From NCBI GenBank assembly GCA_028694105.1, contig JAQUUC010000008.1, positions 1-64,000 on the forward strand: a stretch of 64,000 nt of DNA, in the 5' to 3' direction. Each line of letters starts with the position of its first letter. The stretch's first letter is position 1. This stretch comes from Hespellia sp. (lineage in GTDB: Bacteria > Bacillota > Clostridia > Lachnospirales > Lachnospiraceae). The notes beneath the pieces are model-generated. The model saw nothing but the letters and a program-made list of their open reading frames with translations, did no database searches and was not told the origin of the DNA. The translations under genes and the position numbers were made by a program. Positions 16,021 to 24,837 of the stretch are shown here, in pieces.

Positions 16021-18457
16021 AGGAATCTCCTTTTTGATAATATAATTCGAGTTCAAATAATTTGGCTTCGTTTGGATTTAAAGTAGTATGAAGCGTAATA
16101 TAATCTTCTACTTCTTCTAATCGAATATGAATGGATGGTCGGCTTAATTGTCTCATATAAAGAATGTCTTCTGGGCGGATGTTGTTAATGAAATCAAATT
16201 CACCCCAGATGTTAAGTACATTTCCGTGATTCAAATCCAAAGAGATTTCTTTTACATTATAGTGGCCCGGATGGAGTTGCTTTAAATCTATCTGGAAATC
16301 CAAAGGCAACTGCTCTTCGAATGCAGAGTGCGGATAATAGAGTAAATTTTCGCCTTGCGGATCAGTCACGGAATGCTGCTCGATGATACTGCTGTGATAG
16401 TAAATGAGAACTTGGATATGACCGTCTTCTGTGGCTGTTACAATATAATTATCGCCCTGTGAAACGAGATATTGTCCAAGTCCTTTTAAAAGCGAAAATG
16501 CATAGTAAGAAGGTTTGCATATACCGTCGCGGGAAAACAGACCATTTCCTCCGAAGAAAGGGGAAGCTGAAATCTTGTGGTCCAAGGATGCATCTGATGC
16601 AAGCCAGTAGCCCAGACCGTTTACTTTTCCATAATTTTCAATGGACTGGGATAAAATATAAGTCGCAGGATAAGAGGAATCATTAATATAGTTATTTGAG
16701 AGCATATATGATGTGTATTCGGTAATGTAAAAAGGGCGGTTCTCAAAATGATATTGTGCAATAATATGATTTAGTTCACTGATTTTCATGGCCATGTCAT
16801 TCACACTTGAGGTCACACGGTAGCTGACAGAATGTGGAGCAGGTGAAGGGGTCGAATGCACAAAAGGGAAAAAATATGCGGAGATGAAATCAGGACAATA
16901 TTCTTTTCCTTGAAATCCGGATAATATTTGAGCGAAGTTGCTGCTATCCTGAAAAGAGTTAAATCCGGGTCCACCGAGGCAGAGATTCGAATCGACATTT
17001 TTGAAAATGGAAGCAATCTCCTGGAATCGTGAAACGTATTTAGCTGCTGGCTCTAGTGAAGTCTGATCGGGGTTATATCGCCTCCATAGTTCGAATTTCC
17101 AGGTACATAATTCATCAAAACCATAGCGGGAGACACAGGCGTTCAGAAACGGAGGCAGTATTTCCAGTAAAAAAGAATCATAATGCTCTACATCAGCAAA
17201 TGTGCGGTAGTCATTCCATGCCTCTGGATCAACACGGTAGATGTCAAACGGCTTATTGTCAATATCTATAAATGGTTTCAAATGAATACTGAGTAAGAAA
17301 TCTGTCACATCAAAAATTTTTGAAAAATCATATGTTACGCCCTCCTTTGAATTGTGAATAACAGAGAGTGACATACATTCTGTGAAACGTCCATAGTGAA
17401 AGAAAATATCCTGCTGCATACGTGTGAGATGTTGTCGGAAAGAAGGACGTATAAAATCAGATGCTTTTCCAACATTAATCAGAACATTCCAGTTAGAATC
17501 AAGCTCTGATGTGCGGGTACCATTTACAGAAACTTTTCGTATCTTTGCAGAGTTACTAAAAGTACTGACGTTTTCTGTATAGTTCATATAGGTATAGAGG
17601 TAGTTTAATGAAAGCGAAAAATCAGTCACCTCAATTAATTTGTCATCTAAAGGCTGCGTAGAAAGAGAACGTATATATTCTGTCAATTTCATATGGTGGA
17701 TGTCAAGAAAAGTCTTTTCAAACATAGTTATATTTGAAAAACCACATAAACCTGCAATTCGAACAGGAGGTTCTTCCGTATATTTAAGATAAAGAATTGC
17801 GGCCTCCGAACGAATCTGATTTACATAATCAGCAAATGTAATATGCAGGTTTTTCTTTATGAAATTAGAAAGATACTGAGGTGTATAGTCAAGAATGCCA
17901 GCAGTTTCCGACAATGAGAGCGAGTGCTGATAGTTGTTTGAAATATAATGCTGCAGTTGCAAAAGTTTGGCATGCTGTTTTTCACCGAGCAATAAATCTG
18001 AATCCGGAACGACAATGCATGTTCTGGAAATGGAATCCAGAAGTGAGTAGGCTCTTGCCCGTACAAGGAGCTTGTTTGGCTCCGCCTGCTGTAATGAAAT
18101 TGCGGCTAAGGAAGCAATTTGCTGATTGAATGCGCGTGCGGTATCGATATGTTCAGCTGAAGAATTATAAACGATATACTTGTAGTCGAAGCCGATCGTT
18201 TCAAGAAGAAACAGGGGGTGAAAACAGACACACAAAAGAATGGCGGCATTCAGCACTTCCACATGGTATGTCTGGTCGCAGGGGATATAAAGCGTATTGT
18301 CCTTTTCTAAAAGATATTTTCGATTATTTAATGTGAGGATGATTTTTCCCCTTAGTATTGTAATAAAGCGACAGTCACGATGTCTGTTACTGCTGTCCTC
18401 ATGAAGATGGTACATATGAGAACAGATAAGTGGGATATCCGAAATGAAATGTTCCAA
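15956..18457 (-). CDS. AraC-family regulator fused to GH39-like domain (3)
   Basis: 833-aa fusion with the same order as its neighbours: cupin-like domain, AraC HTH pair (LSLSETAGILDYTPQYLSNFI; PVRIAGLCGFSNITMFEKTF) and a GH39-like barrel with TWKFELWRR at the acid/base position and FYITEYTSY at the nucleophile. It starts with TTG at 18457, with AAGGAG 7 nt upstream. The C-terminus runs about 25 residues past the usual family end (EAKLFELELYY), into the next gene. It faces away from the membrane protein and LplABC-like transporter genes, which are likely targets. It may sense the sugar through either the cupin or the GH39 part. Confidence 0.85.
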   Translation of the reverse strand: MEHFISDIPLICSHMYHLHEDSSNRHRDCRFITILRGKIILTLNNRKYLLEKDNTLYIPCDQTYHVEVLNAAILLCVCFHPLFLLETIGFDYKYIVYNSSAEHIDTARAFNQQIASLAAISLQQAEPNKLLVRARAYSLLDSISRTCIVVPDSDLLLGEKQHAKLLQLQHYISNNYQHSLSLSETAGILDYTPQYLSNFIKKNLHITFADYVNQIRSEAAILYLKYTEEPPVRIAGLCGFSNITMFEKTFLDIHHMKLTEYIRSLSTQPLDDKLIEVTDFSLSLNYLYTYMNYTENVSTFSNSAKIRKVSVNGTRTSELDSNWNVLINVGKASDFIRPSFRQHLTRMQQDIFFHYGRFTECMSLSVIHNSKEGVTYDFSKIFDVTDFLLSIHLKPFIDIDNKPFDIYRVDPEAWNDYRTFADVEHYDSFLLEILPPFLNACVSRYGFDELCTWKFELWRRYNPDQTSLEPAAKYVSRFQEIASIFKNVDSNLCLGGPGFNSFQDSSNFAQILSGFQGKEYCPDFISAYFFPFVHSTPSPAPHSVSYRVTSSVNDMAMKISELNHIIAQYHFENRPFYITEYTSYMLSNNYINDSSYPATYILSQSIENYGKVNGLGYWLASDASLDHKISASPFFGGNGLFSRDGICKPSYYAFSLLKGLGQYLVSQGDNYIVTATEDGHIQVLIYYHSSIIEQHSVTDPQGENLLYYPHSAFEEQLPLDFQIDLKQLHPGHYNVKEISLDLNHGNVLNIWGEFDFINNIRPEDILYMRQLSRPSIHIRLEEVEDYITLHTTLNPNEAKLFELELYYQKGDSYVYPRSAIYKNKQQNDTYNQY

Positions 18458-18593
18458 AAAAATTCTCCTTTTATCAATGATTTTTATTATGGTTAGTTAT
18501 AGAATAGTACATTTATCATAAAAATACAAAGAGATTTTTAAGAAAATGTGTTATACTGTTGTGAAAAAGATGGAATGGTTGAAAGGAAGACCT

Positions 18594-19241
18594 ATGAATA
18601 ATAGAAAAATGAACTGGAAAGAAAAAATTGGTTATGTATTTGATTATTATAAATGGTGGGTGCTGGGCGGTGTTGTATTAATTGGTGTTTTGATTTATGC
18701 ACTTCACTATTCCGTGCAGATACATCCGGATACAATTGCAGGAGTAACGTTAGTAAATGCTGATACAATTACAGTTGAAGAGAGTGACTGGCTGGAGAAT
18801 TATATAGAAGAAAACAATATATCAAAAACAGACAGGATATTAGTAGATGCTTCGTTAGCGATTCATATGGATGGTTCTAATCCGGCAAGCAGCCAAAGCT
18901 ATCAAGTGTTAAGTGCAGAGCTGCTGTCATCGGAGATTGATTTGTTGATTACGGATCAGGATACATTTGAGTATATCAACAGTGCGGGAACAATGATGCC
19001 GCTCACAGAACTTCTTTCGCAAGAACAGCTGGAGATGTATTCGGAGCAGCTTATTTATTTGGAAAATAGTGCAACAAAGAAAGTAGAGCCGGTAGGCATT
19101 TCCATGGAAAACTGCAGTACATTGAAGGAGGAACACTTTTTTAAAGAAGACGAAAAGATTATAGTGGCTGGAATTCCGACTCTTTCAGAACATCAGGAGG
19201 AGGCTGTGAAGTTGGTTATGTATTTGTTACGAGAAAACTAA
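18594..19241 (+). CDS. Single-pass membrane protein of sugar-uptake locus, function unknown
   Basis: 215-aa protein with a basic N-terminus (KMNWKEKIGYVFDYYKWW), one transmembrane helix at about residues 20-40, and an extracytoplasmic domain of about 170 residues with no motif I can name. Topology and the YYKWW pattern are like small membrane proteins found beside LplABC transporters and YesL genes in Lachnospiraceae. ATG 18594 is preferred because GAAAGGAAG is 7 nt upstream; an in-frame start at 18546 lacks one. A TTATACT sequence (18549-18555) may be its -10. It is followed by a strong terminator and then the solute-binding protein gene. Confidence 0.7.
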   Translation: MNNRKMNWKEKIGYVFDYYKWWVLGGVVLIGVLIYALHYSVQIHPDTIAGVTLVNADTITVEESDWLENYIEENNISKTDRILVDASLAIHMDGSNPASSQSYQVLSAELLSSEIDLLITDQDTFEYINSAGTMMPLTELLSQEQLEMYSEQLIYLENSATKKVEPVGISMENCSTLKEEHFFKEDEKIIVAGIPTLSEHQEEAVKLVMYLLREN

Positions 19242-19263
19242 TTGAAAAGAAATATTACATATG

Positions 19264-19289
19264 AAAGTGTCATTTTTGACACTTTTTTT
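19264..19289 (+). terminator. Rho-independent terminator
   Basis: A perfect 9-bp stem AAAGTGTCA / TGACACTTT with a TTTT loop, followed by further T residues. It separates the small membrane protein gene from the transporter operon. Confidence 0.88.
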
Positions 19290-19305
19290 GTTTGGAGTGA
19301 ACCAA

Positions 19306-19342
19306 AATCTTAATTAAAAGATAAAAAAATTAAGAATCTTAA
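19306..19342. promoter_or_regulatory. AT-rich repeat cluster upstream of solute-binding protein gene
   Basis: TCTTAATT (19308-19315) is inverted as AATTAAGA (19328-19335), and AATCTTAA occurs twice (19306 and 19335). It lies in the 188-bp region between terminator and gene, where an AraC-type activator would be expected to bind. No convincing -35/-10 pair was seen. The region is very AT-rich, so chance is possible. Confidence 0.3.
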
Positions 19343-19477
19343 AACTGGAAGACATGTAATGTGAAAAAAAATGAAAAAATGATGGGAAAATAGAATAAAG
19401 AAAACTCCTTTTTGAAAGATTTATTGTGCAAATTCACATACAATAAGTTTAACAATAAAAAGGGAGGAAGTAAATTT

Positions 19478-21025
19478 ATGAAAAAGAAAATTGTATCAGT
19501 GTTATTAGCAGCAGCAATGGTTGCTACAATGGCTTTCGGTTGTGGTAATTCAGAAACAGCCTCATCTGGAAGTGCAGCGGCAGGAGACGACTCCGGGGAA
19601 ATGACAGATATTGTTGTAGCTCAGATGTGTTTTTCACCACTGGATGCTTCAGCGACAGATGCTGTTGAGGAAGCAATCAACAAGATTACAGAAGAAAAAA
19701 TCAATGTGCATGTAGATATTCAGTGGTTTGACGCAACTACATATGCAACACAGATTCCAATGATGATTCAGGCAGACGAGAAACTTGATGTTATGATGAC
19801 AACACCAGTTCCCGGCGTTGCATATTCTTCATTTATGGCTCAGGGACAGCTTATGGATATTGCTGATTTACTGGATGAATATGGACAGGACGCCGTTGAT
19901 GCAGTTGGCAAATTAGACAAGGCGTTTGCAACAAAAGGTGGTATTTACGGTTTACCAACAAACCGTGTGTTATCAAATGGTGAGTATGTTCTGATGAGAA
20001 AAGATGTATTGGATGAGCTTGGACTTACTGAAAAAGCCGAGAACTTAACTACGTGGTCAGAGCTTGAAGAAATCTACAAAGCAGTTGCTGAGAATACAGA
20101 CTATGCTCCTGTAGGGAACGGTGATGCGGAAGGAAGTATTGTAAACGTTTATCCATTCAATAATGGTTCAGATAAGTTTGCAGACAATTTCGGATATGAC
20201 GGACTCGGAGATACAAACTACATGGTTTCTGTTGATGAGGAAACAGATACCGTTGAATCAGTATTTGCAAGTGAAGATGCAGCAGCAGCGTATGAAAGAT
20301 CAAATACATGGTACAATGAAGACCTTGTATACAAAGATGCAGCCAGCTCACAGGAATATGGTGATTCTTTAATTAAAAATGGAGTTGCATTCTCATATAT
20401 CGGAATGAATGATGGAGAAGATTTCCTTACAACAAAATCAGCAGCTTGTGGAACAGAGCTTGTAGCAGCTAAGATCTGCGATGGTGTAATTGGCACAACA
20501 ACAGCTACAAAATTTGCCTACGCTGTACCTATAACAGCAACAGAGCCTGAAGCAGCGGTGAAATACCTTAACTTATTATACACAGATTCAGATATCAATA
20601 ATACACTCGCATGGGGTGTTGAAGGAAGAGACTGGGAAGAAGTAGATGGAGTAGCAACATATCCGGATGGAGTAACAGCAGATACAGTTACATACCACAC
20701 AGCTGATTTCCTGACAGCAAATGCACTGATTACATTACCATGGGATGGAGCAGGAAGCGATGCAAGAGAAAAAGAGGCAGCATCGAACGAAGCCGCTGAA
20801 ATATCTAAATACATGGGCTTCTGCTTTGACGCAGCAAATGTCGAGGCAGAGATGACGGCATGCTTCAATGTGAAGAAACAGTATGATAATGGGTTAAAAG
20901 CTGGATCTTCTGACTATGCAACATTGTATCCGGAATTTATTGATAAACTGGAAGCTGCTGGTATGGACAAGGTTATTGCAGAATACCAGACACAGTTAGA
21001 TACATGGTTAGCTGAAAATAAATAA
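19478..21025 (+). CDS. Sugar ABC transporter solute-binding lipoprotein (LplA-like)
   Basis: Extracellular sugar-binding lipoprotein of 515 aa. A type II signal peptide (KKKIVSVLLAAAMVATMAFGC) ends in a lipobox with Cys21 or so. The mature part matches family 1/LplA-type binding proteins with a DUF3502-like C-terminus (TLYPEFIDKLEAAGMDKVIAEYQTQLD). It is anchored outside and delivers an oligosaccharide to the two permeases encoded next. AGGGAGG precedes ATG 19478. No ATPase gene is in this operon; such systems normally share an MsmX-type ATPase encoded elsewhere. The AraC-GH39 neighbours suggest a plant-derived sugar (inference). Confidence 0.9.
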   Translation: MKKKIVSVLLAAAMVATMAFGCGNSETASSGSAAAGDDSGEMTDIVVAQMCFSPLDASATDAVEEAINKITEEKINVHVDIQWFDATTYATQIPMMIQADEKLDVMMTTPVPGVAYSSFMAQGQLMDIADLLDEYGQDAVDAVGKLDKAFATKGGIYGLPTNRVLSNGEYVLMRKDVLDELGLTEKAENLTTWSELEEIYKAVAENTDYAPVGNGDAEGSIVNVYPFNNGSDKFADNFGYDGLGDTNYMVSVDEETDTVESVFASEDAAAAYERSNTWYNEDLVYKDAASSQEYGDSLIKNGVAFSYIGMNDGEDFLTTKSAACGTELVAAKICDGVIGTTTATKFAYAVPITATEPEAAVKYLNLLYTDSDINNTLAWGVEGRDWEEVDGVATYPDGVTADTVTYHTADFLTANALITLPWDGAGSDAREKEAASNEAAEISKYMGFCFDAANVEAEMTACFNVKKQYDNGLKAGSSDYATLYPEFIDKLEAAGMDKVIAEYQTQLDTWLAENK

Positions 21026-21061
21026 ACTGAAATGAATTCAAGTCACATATAATTAAGAATT

Positions 21062-21090
21062 GCGGCATATCCGCGTGTCGGATATGCCGC
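21062..21090 (+). promoter_or_regulatory. Intercistronic hairpin between binding protein and permease
   Basis: A perfect 11-bp stem GCGGCATATCC / GGATATGCCGC with a 7-nt loop. There is no immediate T tract. It probably stabilises the upstream mRNA or partly ends transcription, giving more binding protein than permease, as in many ABC operons. Confidence 0.65.
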
Positions 21091-21137
21091 TTCTATTAAA
21101 CTTTTTGGGCAAAGGATCGGCAAAAAGGGAGAAAAAA

Positions 21138-22529
21138 ATGAGAGAAAAGAAAAGAGAAAAGAAAAAGGACATTGCTTGCATGGCAGAAGAAGTCGTAACA
21201 AAAAAGCCTTTGTTTGAAGTGGCAGCATTTGCTATACTGACGATAATAGCATTTTTTCTGCCTTTTGCAAGTTACACATATAATGGCTCTGGTTATACAA
21301 TGTCAGGTCTGGATTTTATCATAGGTAAAGTTGTGGCCGGAGGAAAAGTTACAATTACAACCAATATTCCGATGTGTCTTGTTATTGCCAGCATTTTGAT
21401 TATTCTTGTGACAGCACTTTTATATGGGAAAATTTCGGATAAGCCGGGTGCTGGGATCATTACAATTATGTCTATTATTTTGGTTGTCTGTAACATTGTA
21501 ATTGTCACAAAACTTTCCACTTTGTTCAGTGGAGTGAAAAATGTAGGAATCAGTTATGGAGCGATTCTTATGGTTGTGGCGGGACTGGTTATTGTTGTTC
21601 GAGGCCTTAACCTGTTGTGGAAACAGAAGGTTGTTTCGACTTTGGATTTCATGATTGTTCCGGGAATGTTGTACTTTATTATCAACAACTACATTCCAAT
21701 GTTCGGTATCACAATCGCATTCAAAAAAATCGACTATAGTTTGGGAATCTGGAACAGCCCATGGGTTGGACTTAAGAACTTCCAATTACTATTTGCACAT
21801 TCAGGTTCTATATTTAAGAGCGATGCATTTATCATTACAAGAAATACATTACTGTACAATATCGTGTTTATTATTCTTGGAACGATTATGGGAATTATCG
21901 TTGGAATCTGTCTGGCTGATATATTTAGTAAAACATTGCAGAAATTCTTCCAGACAAGTATCTTATTACCACAGCTTATTTCTATGGTTATTGTTGCTTA
22001 CATTGTCTATGCGCTTTTCAGTAACGAGAGCGGTATGATAAATAAACTGCTTGGAGATGAGAATGCAATCAACTTCTATGCAAAAGAGCGGTATTGGCCG
22101 TTTATACTGACATTCGTACAAGTTTGGAAACAGGTTGGTTATAATGCAATCATCTTCTTATCATCAATTGTCGGAATTGACCACAGTATCTATGAAGCCG
22201 CAAGAGTCGACGGAGCCAGTAAATGGGCTCAGATTAAGAACATTACACTTCCGATGTTAAAGCCAACCATTATCACTTTGACTTTATTGCAGGTTGGCCG
22301 AATCTTCTATTCGGATTTCGGTTTGTTCTATCAGGTTCCAATGAATTCGGGAGCCCTGTATAATGTTACAAATACAATCGATACGTATGTATATCGTTGT
22401 TTGATGGTACTGAATAATATTTCCACCGCATCTGCAGCAAGCACATATCAGGCAATTGTCGGATTTGCGCTGGTGTTAACTGTTAATCTGATTGTTCGCA
22501 AAGCGGATAAAGAGAACGCAATGTTCTAG
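21138..22529 (+). CDS. Sugar ABC transporter permease (LplB-like) with extra N-terminal helices
   Basis: Membrane permease, 463 aa. The C-terminal 300 residues match LplB/YteP-type permeases (ABC2/MalF-like) with the EAA loop at YEAARVDGASKWAQIKNITLPML. The first 165 residues add four hydrophobic segments (EVAAFAILTIIAFFLPFASY; VIASILIILVTALLY; others) not found in the usual 300-aa permease. The highly basic start (REKKREKKKD) follows GGGAG, so ATG 21138 is chosen over 21060. The extension looks like a fused four-helix membrane domain. It would pair with the following permease. Confidence 0.88.
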   Translation: MREKKREKKKDIACMAEEVVTKKPLFEVAAFAILTIIAFFLPFASYTYNGSGYTMSGLDFIIGKVVAGGKVTITTNIPMCLVIASILIILVTALLYGKISDKPGAGIITIMSIILVVCNIVIVTKLSTLFSGVKNVGISYGAILMVVAGLVIVVRGLNLLWKQKVVSTLDFMIVPGMLYFIINNYIPMFGITIAFKKIDYSLGIWNSPWVGLKNFQLLFAHSGSIFKSDAFIITRNTLLYNIVFIILGTIMGIIVGICLADIFSKTLQKFFQTSILLPQLISMVIVAYIVYALFSNESGMINKLLGDENAINFYAKERYWPFILTFVQVWKQVGYNAIIFLSSIVGIDHSIYEAARVDGASKWAQIKNITLPMLKPTIITLTLLQVGRIFYSDFGLFYQVPMNSGALYNVTNTIDTYVYRCLMVLNNISTASAASTYQAIVGFALVLTVNLIVRKADKENAMF

Positions 22530-22541
22530 AAAGGAGAGATT

Positions 22542-23450
22542 ATGGAAGATTCAAGCGTACGCGGAAAAAGCGATAGAGCATATCAGGGAATTATACTTAC
22601 AATTCTGATTATACTGGCATTATGCGCTATATTGCCATTTATATTGTTGGTGTCTTCCTCTGTTACAGAGGACAGTACCCTGATTAGTAAAGGATATTCC
22701 TTTATACCCAGAAATATTTCGTTTTATGCATATGAGTATTTATTTAAGAGTAATGCAGCAAAGGTATTTCGCTCTTATGGAATTACATTCTTTATTACAA
22801 TTTTTGGAACAGCCTTTAGTTTGTTGATTGGTCCATTACTTGCATGGCCTTTATCTAGAAAAGACTATAAAAAAGCAAAGATTATTACATTCTTAATATT
22901 CTTTACGATGTTGTTCAACGGAGGTATCGTACCTTCTTACGTAATGTGGACACAGACATTCCATATCAAAAACACAATTTGGGCATTGATTTTCCCAACA
23001 TTGGTTATGAATGGATTCTATATCATTCTATATAAGAACAACTTTGCATCGAATATCCATCCGGCTCTCGTGGAGGCCGCAAAGATTGATGGTGCAGGTG
23101 AGTGGTATATCTACTTCAAGATTGTACTACCATTGTCATTACCAATTCTTGCAACTATCGGATTGATGGTTGGACTGGGATACTGGAATGATTGGACAAA
23201 TGGTCTTTACTACATAAGTAAAACAAATATGTATTCATTACAACAGCTTTTGAAGAGTATTATCGACAATATAAATACCTTGTCATCTATGGCGAACAGT
23301 GCGGATGCCGCATTGGCGGCCTCAAAGATGCCGGGTACCAGTATTCGAATGGCAATGGCAGTAATCGGTGTTGTTCCGGTTATGGTTTTATATCCATTCT
23401 TCCAAAAAGCATTTATTGCTGGTATTTCACTCGGTGGTGTAAAAGAATAG
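22542..23450 (+). CDS. Sugar ABC transporter permease (LplC/YtcP-like)
   Basis: Second permease of the sugar importer, 302 aa and six helices. The EAA loop is VEAAKIDGAGEWYIYFKIVLPLSLPI, and the C-terminus YPFFQKAFIAGISLGGVKE is diagnostic for the LplC/YtcP carbohydrate permease group. AAAGGAGAG precedes ATG 22542, 12 bp after the first permease. It is the last gene of the operon and is followed by a bidirectional-type terminator shared with the convergent alcohol dehydrogenase gene. Confidence 0.92.
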   Translation: MEDSSVRGKSDRAYQGIILTILIILALCAILPFILLVSSSVTEDSTLISKGYSFIPRNISFYAYEYLFKSNAAKVFRSYGITFFITIFGTAFSLLIGPLLAWPLSRKDYKKAKIITFLIFFTMLFNGGIVPSYVMWTQTFHIKNTIWALIFPTLVMNGFYIILYKNNFASNIHPALVEAAKIDGAGEWYIYFKIVLPLSLPILATIGLMVGLGYWNDWTNGLYYISKTNMYSLQQLLKSIIDNINTLSSMANSADAALAASKMPGTSIRMAMAVIGVVPVMVLYPFFQKAFIAGISLGGVKE

Positions 23451-23455
23451 CAAAT

Positions 23456-23488
23456 AAGAGCACATCTCAAAACTTGGGATGTGCTCTT
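23456..23488. terminator. Bidirectional terminator
   Basis: An 11-bp stem AAGAGCACATC / GATGTGCTCTT with an 11-nt loop and a T-rich 3' side. It lies between convergent genes and can serve both. Confidence 0.75.
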
Positions 23489-23516
23489 CCTTTATACGCT
23501 GAGTTTTATCTTTTAC

Positions 23517-24563
23517 CTAGTCGAATGGGTGAAGCACTACTTTGATTGCCTCGCCAGTTCTTGTAAGCTGAATGCCATCATTAATCTGATCAAGAGGAAG
23601 AACATGGGTAACGAATTTCGCTGTTGGGAAATTTGGAGAAATTGCTAACTGGAATGCTCTTTTTGACTGACTGTATGAAGCACCGAAATGACCTTTGATC
23701 CAAATGTTATTGTAATGGATCAGGTTGCAGTCAAGCTCTGTCATGGATCCTTTTGGAACACCGCCAAAGAAGACAACAAGACCGCCTTTTCGAACCATAT
23801 GAATACTCTGTGTCTGTGTTGCATTTACAGGGGTGGCGGAGATAACTTTGTCAGCTCCTTTACCATTGGTTAAGTTCAAAACCGTCTCAATTGGATCTGC
23901 CACAGAGCTGTTAATTGTTTCATCCACACCGAACTGTTTTGCCATCTCCAGACGGTTATCGTTGATATCGATCATGATGACTTTCTGTGCTCCGCGAATT
24001 TTAGAAAGCTGAGCCATGAAACATCCGATTGGACCGGCGCCAATGATAACAAGTGTATCAGGGTAACTTACATCTACATTTTCAAGGCAGGCGAATACAG
24101 AAGTGAGTGGTTCGCCAAGGCTGGCTGCATCAAAAGACACATCATCTGGAATCTCATAGATACCACCGCGTCGGATTTTCTCGCCTGACACGGCCACATA
24201 CTGTGCAAAACCTCCGGTTCCTGCGAGTTTGGCAACGGCTGTATTGGAACAGTTTTCACTGTGACCACTGATACATTCATCGCATTCCATACAATAAGTA
24301 CCCGGGAACAGGAACAGGCGCTGACCGACCGTATATTTCGTTTCCTCAGAGCCGATTTCATCTACGAATCCTACGATCTCGTGACCATATATAAAAGGAT
24401 AGTTGCCTTTTCTTGAGTCGGTTGTAAGATTTCGTATGTCAGATCCGCATAATCCAACAGACATTATCTTTAGAATAAGTCCGTCTTTGGGACACTCTGG
24501 TTTTTCTGTTTCTTCTACACGGATATCATTTGGTCCGTACATTAGTGCTGCTTTCATTTTCAT
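23517..24563 (-). CDS. Zinc-dependent medium-chain alcohol/polyol dehydrogenase
   Basis: Cytoplasmic MDR-superfamily dehydrogenase, 348 aa, sorbitol/threonine dehydrogenase-like. Catalytic zinc ligands fit CGSD and GHE (YGHEIVGFVDEIG); the structural zinc cysteines are in CMECDECISGHSENC; the Rossmann motif is VIIGAGPIGCFMAQL. It would oxidise a polyol or sugar alcohol with NAD(P)+. AAAGGAG lies 9 nt before ATG 24563. It is transcribed away from the FGGY kinase gene across a shared 274-bp region, so the two may act on one substrate: polyol to ketose, then phosphorylation (inference). Confidence 0.88.
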   Translation of the reverse strand: MKMKAALMYGPNDIRVEETEKPECPKDGLILKIMSVGLCGSDIRNLTTDSRKGNYPFIYGHEIVGFVDEIGSEETKYTVGQRLFLFPGTYCMECDECISGHSENCSNTAVAKLAGTGGFAQYVAVSGEKIRRGGIYEIPDDVSFDAASLGEPLTSVFACLENVDVSYPDTLVIIGAGPIGCFMAQLSKIRGAQKVIMIDINDNRLEMAKQFGVDETINSSVADPIETVLNLTNGKGADKVISATPVNATQTQSIHMVRKGGLVVFFGGVPKGSMTELDCNLIHYNNIWIKGHFGASYSQSKRAFQLAISPNFPTAKFVTHVLPLDQINDGIQLTRTGEAIKVVLHPFD

Positions 24564-24684
24564 AATTTAAATCTCCTTTCGATTTCTGATTTCAGTATAT
24601 TTGTTTTATGTGAGGGAATCAAACTAAAAATTGCCATATGTTTATTGCAATATTTCGAGAACGAAACAAAGGCGGAATTGCATT

Positions 24685-24741
24685 TTTCCTATTTAAAGAG
24701 GCAAAAGTATTTTTGTGACATTTCCACGGTTTTGTTATCCT
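24685..24741 (+). promoter_or_regulatory. Operator palindrome plus promoter, copy D (divergent from copies A-C)
   Basis: TTTCCTATTTAAAGAGGCAA (24685-24704) is a degenerate version of the 20-bp palindrome. After the same 8-bp gap come TTGTGA (24713-24718), 17 bp and TATCCT (24736-24741). The identical spacing supports relation to copies A-C. It drives the FGGY kinase gene. Confidence 0.62.
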
Positions 24742-24770
24742 TGATATATCAGAGGTGAGATAACTCCCAC

Positions 24771-24792
24771 CAAGACTCGCGAGCGAGTCTTG
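24771..24792 (+). promoter_or_regulatory. Leader hairpin upstream of FGGY kinase
   Basis: CAAGACTCGC and GCGAGTCTTG separated by GA form a 22-nt near-palindrome, about 25 nt downstream of the predicted start from copy D. As RNA it would fold into an 8-bp stem with a 6-nt loop. It is either an operator or a leader structure; no T tract follows. Confidence 0.5.
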
Positions 24793-24837
24793 AACAGAAG
24801 AAACTTTGTATGGAAGAGAAGAAGTGGAGGAAGTGAA

